Source of the DNA: Bacteroidota bacterium
Lineage (GTDB): Bacteria > Bacteroidota > Bacteroidia > Bacteroidales > GCA-2748055
Reading direction: 5' to 3'
Assembly (NCBI GenBank): GCA_030642565.1
Contig: DAOWNM010000145.1
Span: 1 to 6,987 of the forward strand
DNA: 6,987 nt
Shown: piece by piece, positions 1-6,299 of the stretch
Layout of the letters: every line of letters begins with the position of its first letter
Numbering within the stretch: position 1 is the stretch's first letter
The notes under the pieces: model-generated
Seen by the model: only the letters and a program-made list of their open reading frames with translations
Told to the model about the DNA's origin: nothing
Databases searched by the model: none
Translations under genes and position numbers: made by a program

Positions 1-1416
1 GATCATCACAAACTTTAGTTGGGCAGGATGTTTTTTAAAGAGCAGCGAAGCGATAATGGCATTTAGTCCTACAGATTTACCCTGACCGGTAGCTCCGGCA
101 ACCAGAAGGTGAGGCATTTTGGTCAGATCGAATACAAAGGTCTCATTGGAGATGGTTTTTCCAAGGGCGATGGCCAGCTCCATCTCCGCATCCTGAAATC
201 TTTTGGAGGAGAGGATCGATTTCATGGAGACGATACGCGGATTCTGGTTGGGAACCTCAATGCCAATGGTCCCTTTTCCGGGAATAGGTGCAATGATTCT
301 GATTCCCAGTGCCGATAGACTTAATGCAATATCGTCTTCCAGATTTTTGATCTTGGATATCCTGATGCCGGGGGCCGGGACAATCTCATACAGCGTCACC
401 GTGGGACCTATGGTGGCCTTGATCTTATCAATCTTGATATTATAGTTCCCCAGGGTCTCTACAATGCGGTTCTTGTTGGATATCAGCTCTTCGTTGGTAA
501 CTGTTAAATCCCCCTGGTCGTAATCCTTCATTATACTCAGAGGCGGATACCTGAATTTAGGCAGATCCAGGGTGGGGTCATACTCTCCCAGCGCTCCTTC
601 ATCGGGATTATAGTCGTCGGAATTAGTGTCTGAAACATCTTCAATGGTCATCTCCACATCCTCCTTCCCGGAGGAGTTATCCTCTTTTACGGGTTGGCTA
701 TCTTCACCGATCTCTTCCTTAACAATAAAGGGTTCTTCAACAATCTCTTTCTCCATTCCGGTTATCTCATCTTCCTGAACTACCTCTTCTTCAGTTTGCC
801 CACCGGTGGAGTTGAACGGATTCTCGACTCTTCTGACCCAATCCAGAAAGGAGGTGGAGAAGAGAATCATGGCCATGTAGCAGATGATCAGCAGGAAAAT
901 GGTGCCCAGTATACCAATGCTTGCCACCAGCCATCTGCTGAGGAAATAGCCATGTTGTCCGCCAGGACCACTACCCAGGGCTCCTCCTGCATCTTCAAAT
1001 ATCAAACCCAGGGTAATCGAAAGTAAGATCATTAGTATCAGACTGTTCCTGACCGCCTTACCCGGCTGCACCAGCCGAATCTTGTAAAGTGCCATTGCCC
1101 ATATGACCAGGATTACAGGGAAGAGAAAGCTGGCAATTCCAAACCATTTGTTAATGAGTAGATTGGAGAGCCATGCACCCAGTTTCCCTCCTGAATTCTC
1201 TACCCTGACCTCCGGACCGGAGAAGACCTTTGCCCATTCAAAATCCTGGTCTGTTTTCCAGTTGATAAGGTATGAGATAAGTGAAAGGACCAGAAACAGT
1301 GCTACCAGCAGGAACACAATTCCCATGACATAACGAAACCGGTCATCTTTGAAAAAGGCAACCACAGACCCCAGGAAACTGATAATTGGATTTTTCTTCT
1401 TCTTTTTTTTGGCCAT
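1..1416 (-). CDS. ftsK: DNA translocase FtsK/SpoIIIE family, N-terminal part (cut by window edge)
   Basis: This is a septum-anchored, ATP-driven DNA pump that clears and aligns chromosome termini during division. The reading frame is open from the ATG at 1416 to the window edge, giving 472 codons; it was translated by hand on the minus strand. A lysine-rich N-terminus (residues 3-8) is followed by four hydrophobic segments at about 31-51, 92-112, 122-142 and 162-185, matching the FtsK 4TM domain. Next come an acidic low-complexity linker (about 203-280) and the start of the motor (alpha subdomain about 290-395, with GPTVTLYEI and IPGKGTIGIEVPN). The Walker A motif GATGQGKS lies at 441-448. 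The sequence ends at LKFVMI, just before the expected DPK segment, so Walker B, the rest of the RecA-like domain and the gamma DNA-reading domain are outside the window. A GGGGGAGA run abuts the ATG but is too close for a normal ribosome binding site. Family assignment is very secure. Confidence 0.96.
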   Translation of the reverse strand, partial: MAKKKKKKNPIISFLGSVVAFFKDDRFRYVMGIVFLLVALFLVLSLISYLINWKTDQDFEWAKVFSGPEVRVENSGGKLGAWLSNLLINKWFGIASFLFPVILVIWAMALYKIRLVQPGKAVRNSLILMILLSITLGLIFEDAGGALGSGPGGQHGYFLSRWLVASIGILGTIFLLIICYMAMILFSTSFLDWVRRVENPFNSTGGQTEEEVVQEDEITGMEKEIVEEPFIVKEEIGEDSQPVKEDNSSGKEDVEMTIEDVSDTNSDDYNPDEGALGEYDPTLDLPKFRYPPLSIMKDYDQGDLTVTNEELISNKNRIVETLGNYNIKIDKIKATIGPTVTLYEIVPAPGIRISKIKNLEDDIALSLSALGIRIIAPIPGKGTIGIEVPNQNPRIVSMKSILSSKRFQDAEMELAIALGKTISNETFVFDLTKMPHLLVAGATGQGKSVGLNAIIASLLFKKHPAQLKFVMI

Positions 1417-1488
1417 TCTCCCCCTATTGGTACTAACAATTAACTGTAATTATAACTTTCTAAGGTAATAATAACGGAACAGGTAAGA

Positions 1489-2178
1489 CTATTCTTTTGT
1501 AAACAGGCTGTTAATAATACCCTCCATTACCGGACGGGTTACTCCTCTGTACTCTTCCGGGATCATAAAGATTTCAGACTCAATGATCCTGGGTTCATAT
1601 TTAGCACTGGTTAGGTGCATTTTCAGGTAGCTAAGCTGAATCCTGAAATCGGAAAGTGGATAATTAATGGAGCCATAAGGAGTACTGAGGTTGGGCCTTT
1701 TTACATTAAAATCGTGGGTGTAGTAAATATTAAATTTCTCACTCCCGGTATCTACCTCTATCTGCTTCGAGTTGAGTCCGCCGATTACAGATTGCTTCCC
1801 TGTGCTTCGATAACTTATCTCTGAAGGAGCAACAATTCCGGCTGGCAGTTCTCCCTTTTCGCCCCTGTAGTAGACCTTATTTCCAAATAGGTTTAGCAGA
1901 GTGGTTACCCTCTTGCTCCTAAGGTCGGCAATTTGTATAATTGAGAATTGGTTGAAGAAGCCTTCAATTTTGGTGACCACAAAATAGTCGGTGTACCACG
2001 AATCCATCTTTGCCGGCAGTATACGGGTGGGAACATCCCCGGCCATGCTCTCCAGGTAGGTAATTTTGTATTGAACATAATGTGCTTCCACGTTTTTGGG
2101 AAGGGGGATTTTACGGCGGCAGCTGAAAGATAGCGTTGTAACCAGGAACAGAATGGTGAATAAAAGTTTACGCGACAC
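1489..2178 (-). CDS. Predicted lipoprotein of unknown function upstream of ftsK
   Basis: The product is a small secreted protein that I cannot assign by name. From the GTG at 2178 it is 229 aa. A basic start (SRK) and a hydrophobic stretch lead to LSFSC, with Cys20 as a plausible lipidation site; the lipobox is relaxed, as is common in Bacteroidota. Cys20 is followed by RRK. The mature part looks beta-rich, with patterns such as TTLLNLFGNKVYYRG, SVIGGLNSKQIEVDTG and NIYYTHDF. This resembles the 'unmodified, de-modified, reporter ion' rhythm of DUF4412/GLPGLI or LolA-like periplasmic folds, but that is inference only. A longer TTG start at 2202 (237 aa) is possible. I prefer GTG because the TTG lies inside a TAATTTTG promoter-like box (2207-2200) and the shorter form has a standard-length signal peptide. 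The gene lies 72 bp upstream of ftsK on the same strand, so co-transcription is possible. Confidence 0.8.
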   Translation of the reverse strand: MSRKLLFTILFLVTTLSFSCRRKIPLPKNVEAHYVQYKITYLESMAGDVPTRILPAKMDSWYTDYFVVTKIEGFFNQFSIIQIADLRSKRVTTLLNLFGNKVYYRGEKGELPAGIVAPSEISYRSTGKQSVIGGLNSKQIEVDTGSEKFNIYYTHDFNVKRPNLSTPYGSINYPLSDFRIQLSYLKMHLTSAKYEPRIIESEIFMIPEEYRGVTRPVMEGIINSLFTKE

Positions 2179-2296
2179 GGTAAAAGAGATGAATTTCCCC
2201 AAAATTAGAAAAATATTTCTCTTAATATGTTTAAGAAACTCTTTTTATGCTGAGCCGAAGGAGTGGGAATCTTTAGATTTGCAAAATTGAAGATCC

Positions 2297-2313
2297 TTGC
2301 AGCACTGCTGCAA
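2297..2313. promoter_or_regulatory. 17-bp palindrome, first copy (possible operator or hairpin)
   Basis: TTGCAGCA and TGCTGCAA are perfect inverted arms around a single central C. As DNA this could be a site for a dimeric regulator. As RNA it could fold into a 7-bp stem with a three-base ACT loop. The same element recurs 48 bp downstream. The role is inferred; only the symmetry is seen. Confidence 0.5.
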
Positions 2314-2329
2314 TGAACCTTTAGATTTG
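2297..2329 (+). promoter_or_regulatory. Putative Bacteroidota-type promoter for the carbamate kinase gene
   Basis: TAGATTTG at 2322-2329 matches the Bacteroidota -7 consensus TAnnTTTG exactly. A TTG at 2297-2299 lies 22 bases upstream, within the spacing reported for -33 elements in this phylum. The TTG belongs to repeat copy 1 and the -7 box to copy 2, so the duplication itself creates the pair. The same -7 box in copy 1 (2274-2281) has no suitably spaced TTG. The start site would be near 2336, giving a leader of about 70 bases. Confidence 0.4.
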
Positions 2330-2344
2330 CAAAATTGAAGATCC

Positions 2345-2361
2345 TTGCAGCACTGCTGCAA
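2345..2361. promoter_or_regulatory. 17-bp palindrome, second copy
   Basis: This copy is identical to the palindrome at 2297-2313. If transcription starts from the box at 2322-2329, it would fall in the 5' leader of the carbamate kinase mRNA and could form a hairpin about 45 bases before the ATG. Regulatory function is inferred from position and symmetry. Confidence 0.5.
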
Positions 2362-2404
2362 TGAACCTTCGATCCATTGTTGGATTGACTCAATTTGGTC
2401 TGTT

Positions 2405-3361
2405 ATGAAAAAACTGGCAGTTGTAGCACTTGGGGGGAACGCACTTCTCCGCGACAATCAGTTGGGTACCATTGATGAACAGGAGCAGAATACCACTGAT
2501 ACCCTGGAGAATCTTCTGTTTCTGATCCGGGAAGGATATGACCTGGTGATCACCCATGGGAATGGCCCCCAGGTGGGGAATATCCTGATGCGGAACGATG
2601 CCGGGGAAGAGAACTATGGCATTCCACAGATGCCGCTGGATATCTGTGTGGCTGATTCCCAGGGAGGAATCGGGTATATGATCGAGCGTATGCTCCGGAA
2701 CATTTTGCATAAAAACGGGATCAGTCGGGAGGTTGTTACACTGGTTACAATGGCCCTGGTTGAGGAGAACGATCCGGCATTCCAAAAACCCTCCAAAAGG
2801 GTGGGTAAGACATACAGTAAGGAGGAAGCGGACAGGATTGCTGGTGAGAAAGGGTGGATCTTTCAGGAGGGGAAGAAGCGTGAAGGAGGATACCGCAGGG
2901 CGGTACCCTCTCCAAAACCCATCGGGATCATCAATGAAAAAGTGATTGAAATGCTGGCCCGTCAGGGGACCATAGTAGTGGCTTCGGGGGGTGGAGGCGT
3001 GCCGGTTTACAGGGATGCTGAGGGCCGCCTCAGGCCATCCGAAGCGGTGATCGATAAGGATCTGGCATCGGCCCTTCTGGGGGCCAGGATTGGAGCCGAT
3101 GTGTTCTATATCCTAACAGATGTACCTTTTGTCTATATCAACTACGGCGCTCCTCAACAGGAGATTAAAGAGTTCTTAAATTATCAGGATACCCTTTCAT
3201 ACCTGGAACAGGGAATGTTTGGTGAGGGCGATATGGCTCCCAAGATCAGGGCAGCCTTACAGTTTATTGAGAGCGGTGGAGAGAAGAGCGTGATCACGGA
3301 GGCGTTCAAACTGGAGGACCGAAGCTATGGGACAAAAATCACCATGGAATACGATGAGTAA
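2405..3361 (+). CDS. arcC: Carbamate kinase
   Basis: This cytoplasmic enzyme (EC 2.7.2.2) transfers phosphate between carbamoyl phosphate and ADP, making ATP with release of ammonia and CO2 in the catabolic direction. The product is 318 aa, normal for the family, and is a single amino-acid-kinase domain. Visible motifs are ALGGNALL near 8-15, HGNGPQVGN at 51-59, YSKEEADRI at 137-145, RRAVPSPKP at 164-172, ASGGGGVPV at 193-201, DKDLASALL at 217-225, TDV at 238-240 and GDMAPK at 275-280. The last replaces the more usual GSMGPK. I chose the ATG at 2405 because MKKLAVVALGGN is the family N-terminus; the frame extends upstream to a TTG at 2345, but that lies in the repeat. The OTC gene follows 46 bp downstream, so the pair probably works together on carbamoyl phosphate. 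I see no arginine deiminase gene in the window. Confidence 0.96.
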   Translation: MKKLAVVALGGNALLRDNQLGTIDEQEQNTTDTLENLLFLIREGYDLVITHGNGPQVGNILMRNDAGEENYGIPQMPLDICVADSQGGIGYMIERMLRNILHKNGISREVVTLVTMALVEENDPAFQKPSKRVGKTYSKEEADRIAGEKGWIFQEGKKREGGYRRAVPSPKPIGIINEKVIEMLARQGTIVVASGGGGVPVYRDAEGRLRPSEAVIDKDLASALLGARIGADVFYILTDVPFVYINYGAPQQEIKEFLNYQDTLSYLEQGMFGEGDMAPKIRAALQFIESGGEKSVITEAFKLEDRSYGTKITMEYDE

Positions 3362-3371
3362 CAATTTATAT

Positions 3372-3379
3372 TAATTTTG
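3372..3379 (+). promoter_or_regulatory. Possible internal promoter -7 box before OTC
   Basis: TAATTTTG is an exact match to TAnnTTTG in the 46-bp gap between the carbamate kinase and OTC genes, 28 bases before the OTC ATG. No TTG lies at the expected distance upstream, and the gap is AT-rich, so this may be chance. If real, OTC could be expressed independently of the kinase. Confidence 0.25.
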
Positions 3380-3407
3380 TCTGACCAATTATTACAATCC
3401 AATCATC

Positions 3408-4409
3408 ATGGCATATAATCTGCGCAACCGACATTTTCTGACACTGCTGGATTTTACTCCACAGGAGATTCGTTTTCTGCTGGATCTGGGGTTTACTTTA
3501 AAGAAGGCAAAGTACAGCGGTACCGAAGTTCCTATGTTAAAAGGAAAGAATATTGCGTTGATTTTTGAAAAAAGCTCAACCCGTACCAGGTGCGCTTTTG
3601 AAGTGGCTGCACTTGATCAGGGAGCCGGGGTTACATACCTGGGTCCTTCCGGATCGCAGATCGGGTACAAAGAGTCCATGAAAGACACCGCCAGGGTGCT
3701 GGGACGTATGTACGACGGAATTGAATACAGGGGATTCGGACAGAGCGTAGTTGAGGAGCTTGCAGAGTATGCAGGCGTACCTGTCTGGAACGGCCTTACC
3801 AATGAGTTTCATCCCACCCAGATCATGGCCGATTTTATGACCATGATAGAGCATTCGCGTAAACCACTTGAGGAGATGAAATTTTGTTACCTGGGCGATG
3901 CCAGGAACAACATGGGTCATTCTTTGATGGTGGGTGCAGCCAAAGTAGGTATGGATTTCAGGGCCGCTGCCCCGGTCTCGGTTCAGCCCGATGAGTTGCT
4001 GGTTCAGCAGTGTCACGATATTGCAGCTGAGACAGGGGGGAAGATTACCATCACCGATGATGTGCGGAAGGCGGTAAAGGATGCAGATTTTCTCTATACC
4101 GATGTTTGGGTATCCATGGGAGAGCCTGAGGAGGTGTGGGATGAGAGAATCAAGTTGCTCAGGCCTTACCAGGTGAACATGGATGTGATTAAGGCGACCG
4201 GTAATCCGGGTGTGAAATTCCTCCATTGTCTGCCGGCGTTCCATAACAGGGAGACCACATTGGGAGAGGAGATCTACCAGAAATTCGGACTGGAAGCCAT
4301 GGAAGTGACCGAAGAGGTGTTTGAATCGGAACACTCCATTGTTTTCGATGAGGCCGAAAACAGGATGCATTCCATAAAGGCTATTCTGGTTGCCACGTTG
4401 GGCGTTTAG
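3408..4409 (+). CDS. argF: Ornithine carbamoyltransferase
   Basis: This cytoplasmic enzyme (EC 2.1.3.3) interconverts ornithine plus carbamoyl phosphate with citrulline plus phosphate. The product is 333 aa, the normal full length. The carbamoyl-phosphate site STRTR is at 57-61 and HPTQ at 135-138. The ornithine-binding loop DVWVSMG is at 232-238, the catalytic HCLP at 273-276, and the C-terminal RMH at 319-321. The intact SMG loop supports ornithine as substrate, rather than the N-acetyl- or N-succinyl-ornithine used by the biosynthetic enzymes known from some Bacteroidota. The carbamate kinase gene directly upstream suggests a catabolic role, in which case arcB would be the better symbol; the sequence alone does not settle direction. 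The stop overlaps the stop of the convergent DUF456 gene by four bases. Confidence 0.95.
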   Translation: MAYNLRNRHFLTLLDFTPQEIRFLLDLGFTLKKAKYSGTEVPMLKGKNIALIFEKSSTRTRCAFEVAALDQGAGVTYLGPSGSQIGYKESMKDTARVLGRMYDGIEYRGFGQSVVEELAEYAGVPVWNGLTNEFHPTQIMADFMTMIEHSRKPLEEMKFCYLGDARNNMGHSLMVGAAKVGMDFRAAAPVSVQPDELLVQQCHDIAAETGGKITITDDVRKAVKDADFLYTDVWVSMGEPEEVWDERIKLLRPYQVNMDVIKATGNPGVKFLHCLPAFHNRETTLGEEIYQKFGLEAMEVTEEVFESEHSIVFDEAENRMHSIKAILVATLGV

Positions 4410-4894
4410 AAGAAGAGGAACCGTATGTAGAAGAAGAGTATTGTTCCACACACCATCAGTTTCAGACCTACCCCCATCAAGAATCCCACAAAGGAGCCCC
4501 AGGCGGCCCGCAGGGCCTCTCTCTCCTTCTTACCGGTGGTGATCTCACCAATGTAGGCACCCAGGAAAGGGCCTATGATTATACCCAGTGGACCAAAGAA
4601 CAGACCTGCCACCACACCAATGGTGGCTCCCCAGACCCCCCGTTTGGATCCTCCGTATTTTTTGGTGCCCATGACCGGTACCACATAGTCGAGGATGGTG
4701 ACCAGGATCACGAAGAAGAGAATGATCCACAATGTGTTCGTATATGCTGCACCATGGTCATCCACATAAGCGGTCCATTTCAAAAGCAGCAGACCTGCCC
4801 AGCTAATGGGTGGACCCGGTATGATGGGTAATATACTTCCAAGAAATCCAACCAGTACGAGTGCCGCTCCCAGAACAGCCAGGGTAATATCCAT
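4406..4894 (-). CDS. DUF456 family integral membrane protein
   Basis: This is a small inner-membrane protein of unknown function, 162 aa from the ATG at 4894. Hydrophobic segments lie at about 4-24, 30-40, 55-75, 87-117 (glycine-rich) and 132-157. Family hallmarks are LPIIPGPPISWAGLL near 22-36, the KKYGGSKRGVWGATIG stretch at 78-93, and GPLGIIIGPFLGAYIGE at 101-117. These match DUF456 (PF04306) as I know it. A TTG at 4903 would add three residues and overlap the upstream stop. ATG is preferred and leaves a 5-bp gap after the upstream gene, so the two genes are almost certainly one transcript and perhaps translationally coupled. The 3' end overlaps the OTC stop codon by four bases on the opposite strand. 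Confidence 0.9.
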   Translation of the reverse strand: MDITLAVLGAALVLVGFLGSILPIIPGPPISWAGLLLLKWTAYVDDHGAAYTNTLWIILFFVILVTILDYVVPVMGTKKYGGSKRGVWGATIGVVAGLFFGPLGIIIGPFLGAYIGEITTGKKEREALRAAWGSFVGFLMGVGLKLMVCGTILFFYIRFLFF

Positions 4895-4899
4895 AATGT

Positions 4900-5508
4900 T
4901 CAATTTGAAATCCCGATAATATCATCAAAAGCCGCATAGATAACACAGAATGAGAATGGCATGGTCAGCAGGATCCCTATGCCCAGTGCCAAAACGCCCA
5001 GGAGATTAATACCTGCGAGGATCAGGAAGAGCAGAAGTATCTGTCCGAAATTCCCTGAAACGGTTTTCCTGCTTAACCTGATGGCCTCAGAGGGATCTTT
5101 GTCATAAAACCAGACAAAGAGGTGGGAAAACACATAACTGACAGCAAAGTATATCCCGGGCAGGATCAACATGATCAGGCCCAGGAGAACGATCAGGAAT
5201 ATGATCAGGCTCAGTTTAATAAAGCTGCCGGTTTTTTCAAATCCTTTAAAAAAATCGGAAATTTCAATTTGCTTATCCCTGCTTGCAAGGTGTGCCATAT
5301 GAAAGTAAGAGGCCATGACAGGTCCCCCCAACAACACTCCACTTATGGGATTGGAGAAGATAATAAGAGACAAAACAGTGAAGATGATAAATTCCGCAGG
5401 GGCTTTGCGCAACAGGTTGAATCCAACCTGCAGCGTACTTTCAATAGAGAGCCTGTAGCCTTTTGAAGCCTCTTCAACCTGCTTCTGTATGTCAAAAACA
5501 ACCTCCAT
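4900..5508 (-). CDS. Multi-pass membrane protein of unknown function
   Basis: The product is 202 aa from the ATG at 5508. A short amphipathic N-terminus (about 1-37) precedes roughly five or six hydrophobic segments, at about 38-52, 54-70, 98-117, 118-134, 153-173 and 174-194. A soluble loop (ASRDKQIEISDFFKGFEKTG) lies in the middle. The stretch LPGIYFAVSYVFSHLFVWFYDKDPSEAIRLSRK is typical of uncharacterised membrane proteins related to DUF975 or to the membrane domain of glycerophosphodiester phosphodiesterases. That relationship is inferred from pattern only. A TTG at 5526 would add six residues, but it lies inside a promoter-like box, so ATG is preferred. The gene is first in a two-gene unit with the DUF456 gene and is divergent from the gene at 5568. 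Confidence 0.85.
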   Translation of the reverse strand: MEVVFDIQKQVEEASKGYRLSIESTLQVGFNLLRKAPAEFIIFTVLSLIIFSNPISGVLLGGPVMASYFHMAHLASRDKQIEISDFFKGFEKTGSFIKLSLIIFLIVLLGLIMLILPGIYFAVSYVFSHLFVWFYDKDPSEAIRLSRKTVSGNFGQILLLFLILAGINLLGVLALGIGILLTMPFSFCVIYAAFDDIIGISN

Positions 5509-5516
5509 TGGTGAAT

Positions 5517-5549
5517 TTTGTCTCAAATTAACAAAAAATCGTACATTTA
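5517..5549 (+). promoter_or_regulatory. Putative promoter for the gene at 5568
   Basis: TTTG at 5517-5520 is followed after 21 bases by TACATTTA at 5542-5549, a 7-of-8 match to TAnnTTTG. The predicted start near 5556 gives a leader of about 12 bases. The element shares its DNA with the opposing promoter-like box at 5531-5524. Confidence 0.35.
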
Positions 5550-5556
5550 ATAGAAA
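5524..5556 (-). promoter_or_regulatory. Putative promoter for the membrane-protein gene pair
   Basis: Read on the minus strand, TTAATTTG (5531-5524) is a 7-of-8 match to TAnnTTTG. A TTTC (5556-5553) lies 21 bases upstream as a weak -33 element. A start near 5518 would leave a very short leader before the ATG at 5508. Support is modest; the argument is mainly position. Confidence 0.25.
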
Positions 5557-5567
5557 GCGGGGATTTG

Positions 5568-6299
5568 ATGGAAGAGCACGAGAACCTGTATGAGAAGATC
5601 CGGGAGATCCTGGGTGGGAGTCCGGGAAACCTGAAGATCATGGAGCAGAAGATCGATATGGATCTGCAGATGGAGTATTACGATTGCTCCATGAGGATCA
5701 GGGTGGAGAGGGATGAGGAGTGGGCCCTTGACCATATGCAGTACCTGTCAGAACCGGGTTACTCCTGGGATGTAAAGAAAGAGATTCTGGCGCGGCTGGC
5801 CAGTATTGAAAAAGTGGAATGTTTCCGGGCCATAGAATCCTATCTGAAGGATGCTGTGGAGCCTCTGCATTCATGGGCACTCCTTGCTCTGAATGAGAGT
5901 AGCATGCTGCTGGAAAGCAAGATAATGGATGAAAACCAGGTTTTCATATCCACTGGCCTGGGGGGCAAAGATGAGAAATTACGCTACTTCGTGGTATTGA
6001 TGTCAAAAACACGGTTCGATCTGACCCCGGCCCAGCAGATGGTTATTAGAAATGAGTTTGATTATATTTTGAAGAAGTTTGATGCAGTGGTAGAGGAATC
6101 AAATTTTTCCGGATACCTGGCCACCATGTTGTTGTTGTTGCCCATGACCCTCTCGCTGAAATCAGTTTTTAAGGAGGCCATTGATGAATGCAACAGGTAT
6201 GGCAATTTCCTGAATGACGAATTTATTGTGACCAATGTAAGGGTTCTCTCTTTTAAAGAGATTAAGGAATTTCTTGATCGCAGGGGTGAACAGGACTAA
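5568..6299 (+). CDS. Conserved-looking soluble protein of unknown function, possibly helical-repeat
   Basis: The product is 243 aa with no signal peptide or membrane anchor, so it is probably cytoplasmic. I cannot assign a function. The N-terminal third is acidic and helical (MEEHENLYEKIREIL). Residues about 65-120 contain paired helices (DVKKEILARLASI, CFRAIESYLKD, HSWALLALNESSMLLES) that read like HEAT or Armadillo-type repeats. A distinctive segment, STGLGGKDEKLRYFVVL, lies at 128-144 and might be a family signature. A hydrophobic LATMLLLLPMTLSLKSVF lies at 184-201 and probably forms a buried helix. ATG at 5568 is chosen over the TTG immediately before it. The gene is divergent from the membrane-protein pair, and its stop overlaps the stop of the convergent DUF3276 gene by four bases. 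Codon use resembles the neighbours, with no sign of transfer. Confidence 0.85.
   Translation: MEEHENLYEKIREILGGSPGNLKIMEQKIDMDLQMEYYDCSMRIRVERDEEWALDHMQYLSEPGYSWDVKKEILARLASIEKVECFRAIESYLKDAVEPLHSWALLALNESSMLLESKIMDENQVFISTGLGGKDEKLRYFVVLMSKTRFDLTPAQQMVIRNEFDYILKKFDAVVEESNFSGYLATMLLLLPMTLSLKSVFKEAIDECNRYGNFLNDEFIVTNVRVLSFKEIKEFLDRRGEQD

Larger units (their letters stand above)
2271..2366. repeat. 48-bp direct tandem repeat, two copies
   Basis: Copy 1 is 2271-2318 and copy 2 is 2319-2366. By eye they are identical over all 48 bases, and a third copy begins but breaks down after three bases (2367-2369). Each copy starts CTTTAGATTTGCAAAATTG and contains the palindrome TTGCAGCAcTGCTGCAA (2297-2313 and 2345-2361). 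The block sits between the divergent lipoprotein and carbamate kinase genes. The identity of the copies suggests a recent duplication. With only two abutting copies and no spacer it is not a CRISPR. Confidence 0.95.

Noticed and set aside
694..1026. 110-codon plus-strand frame across the FtsK linker and membrane region
   Set aside because: It is antisense to a continuous FtsK reading frame with matching domains.
2271..2366. CRISPR-like repeat
   Set aside because: There are only two copies, directly abutting with no spacers, and no cas genes are nearby.
2345..2404. N-terminal extension of carbamate kinase from a TTG at 2345
   Set aside because: The extra 20 residues come from the repeat and palindrome and do not resemble the family; MKKLAVVALGGN from 2405 is the normal start.
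2390..2785. 131-codon minus-strand frame opposite carbamate kinase
   Set aside because: It is a shadow frame; the plus strand encodes a clear carbamate kinase with all its motifs.
3576..4451. 291-codon open frame on the minus strand antisense to OTC
   Set aside because: It is a shadow of the strongly recognisable OTC gene, and its translation is rich in His, Cys and Pro without any family motif.
5122..5466. 114-codon plus-strand frame opposite the membrane protein
   Set aside because: It is low-complexity and Gln/Asp/Lys-rich, the expected complement of hydrophobic codons on the real gene's strand.
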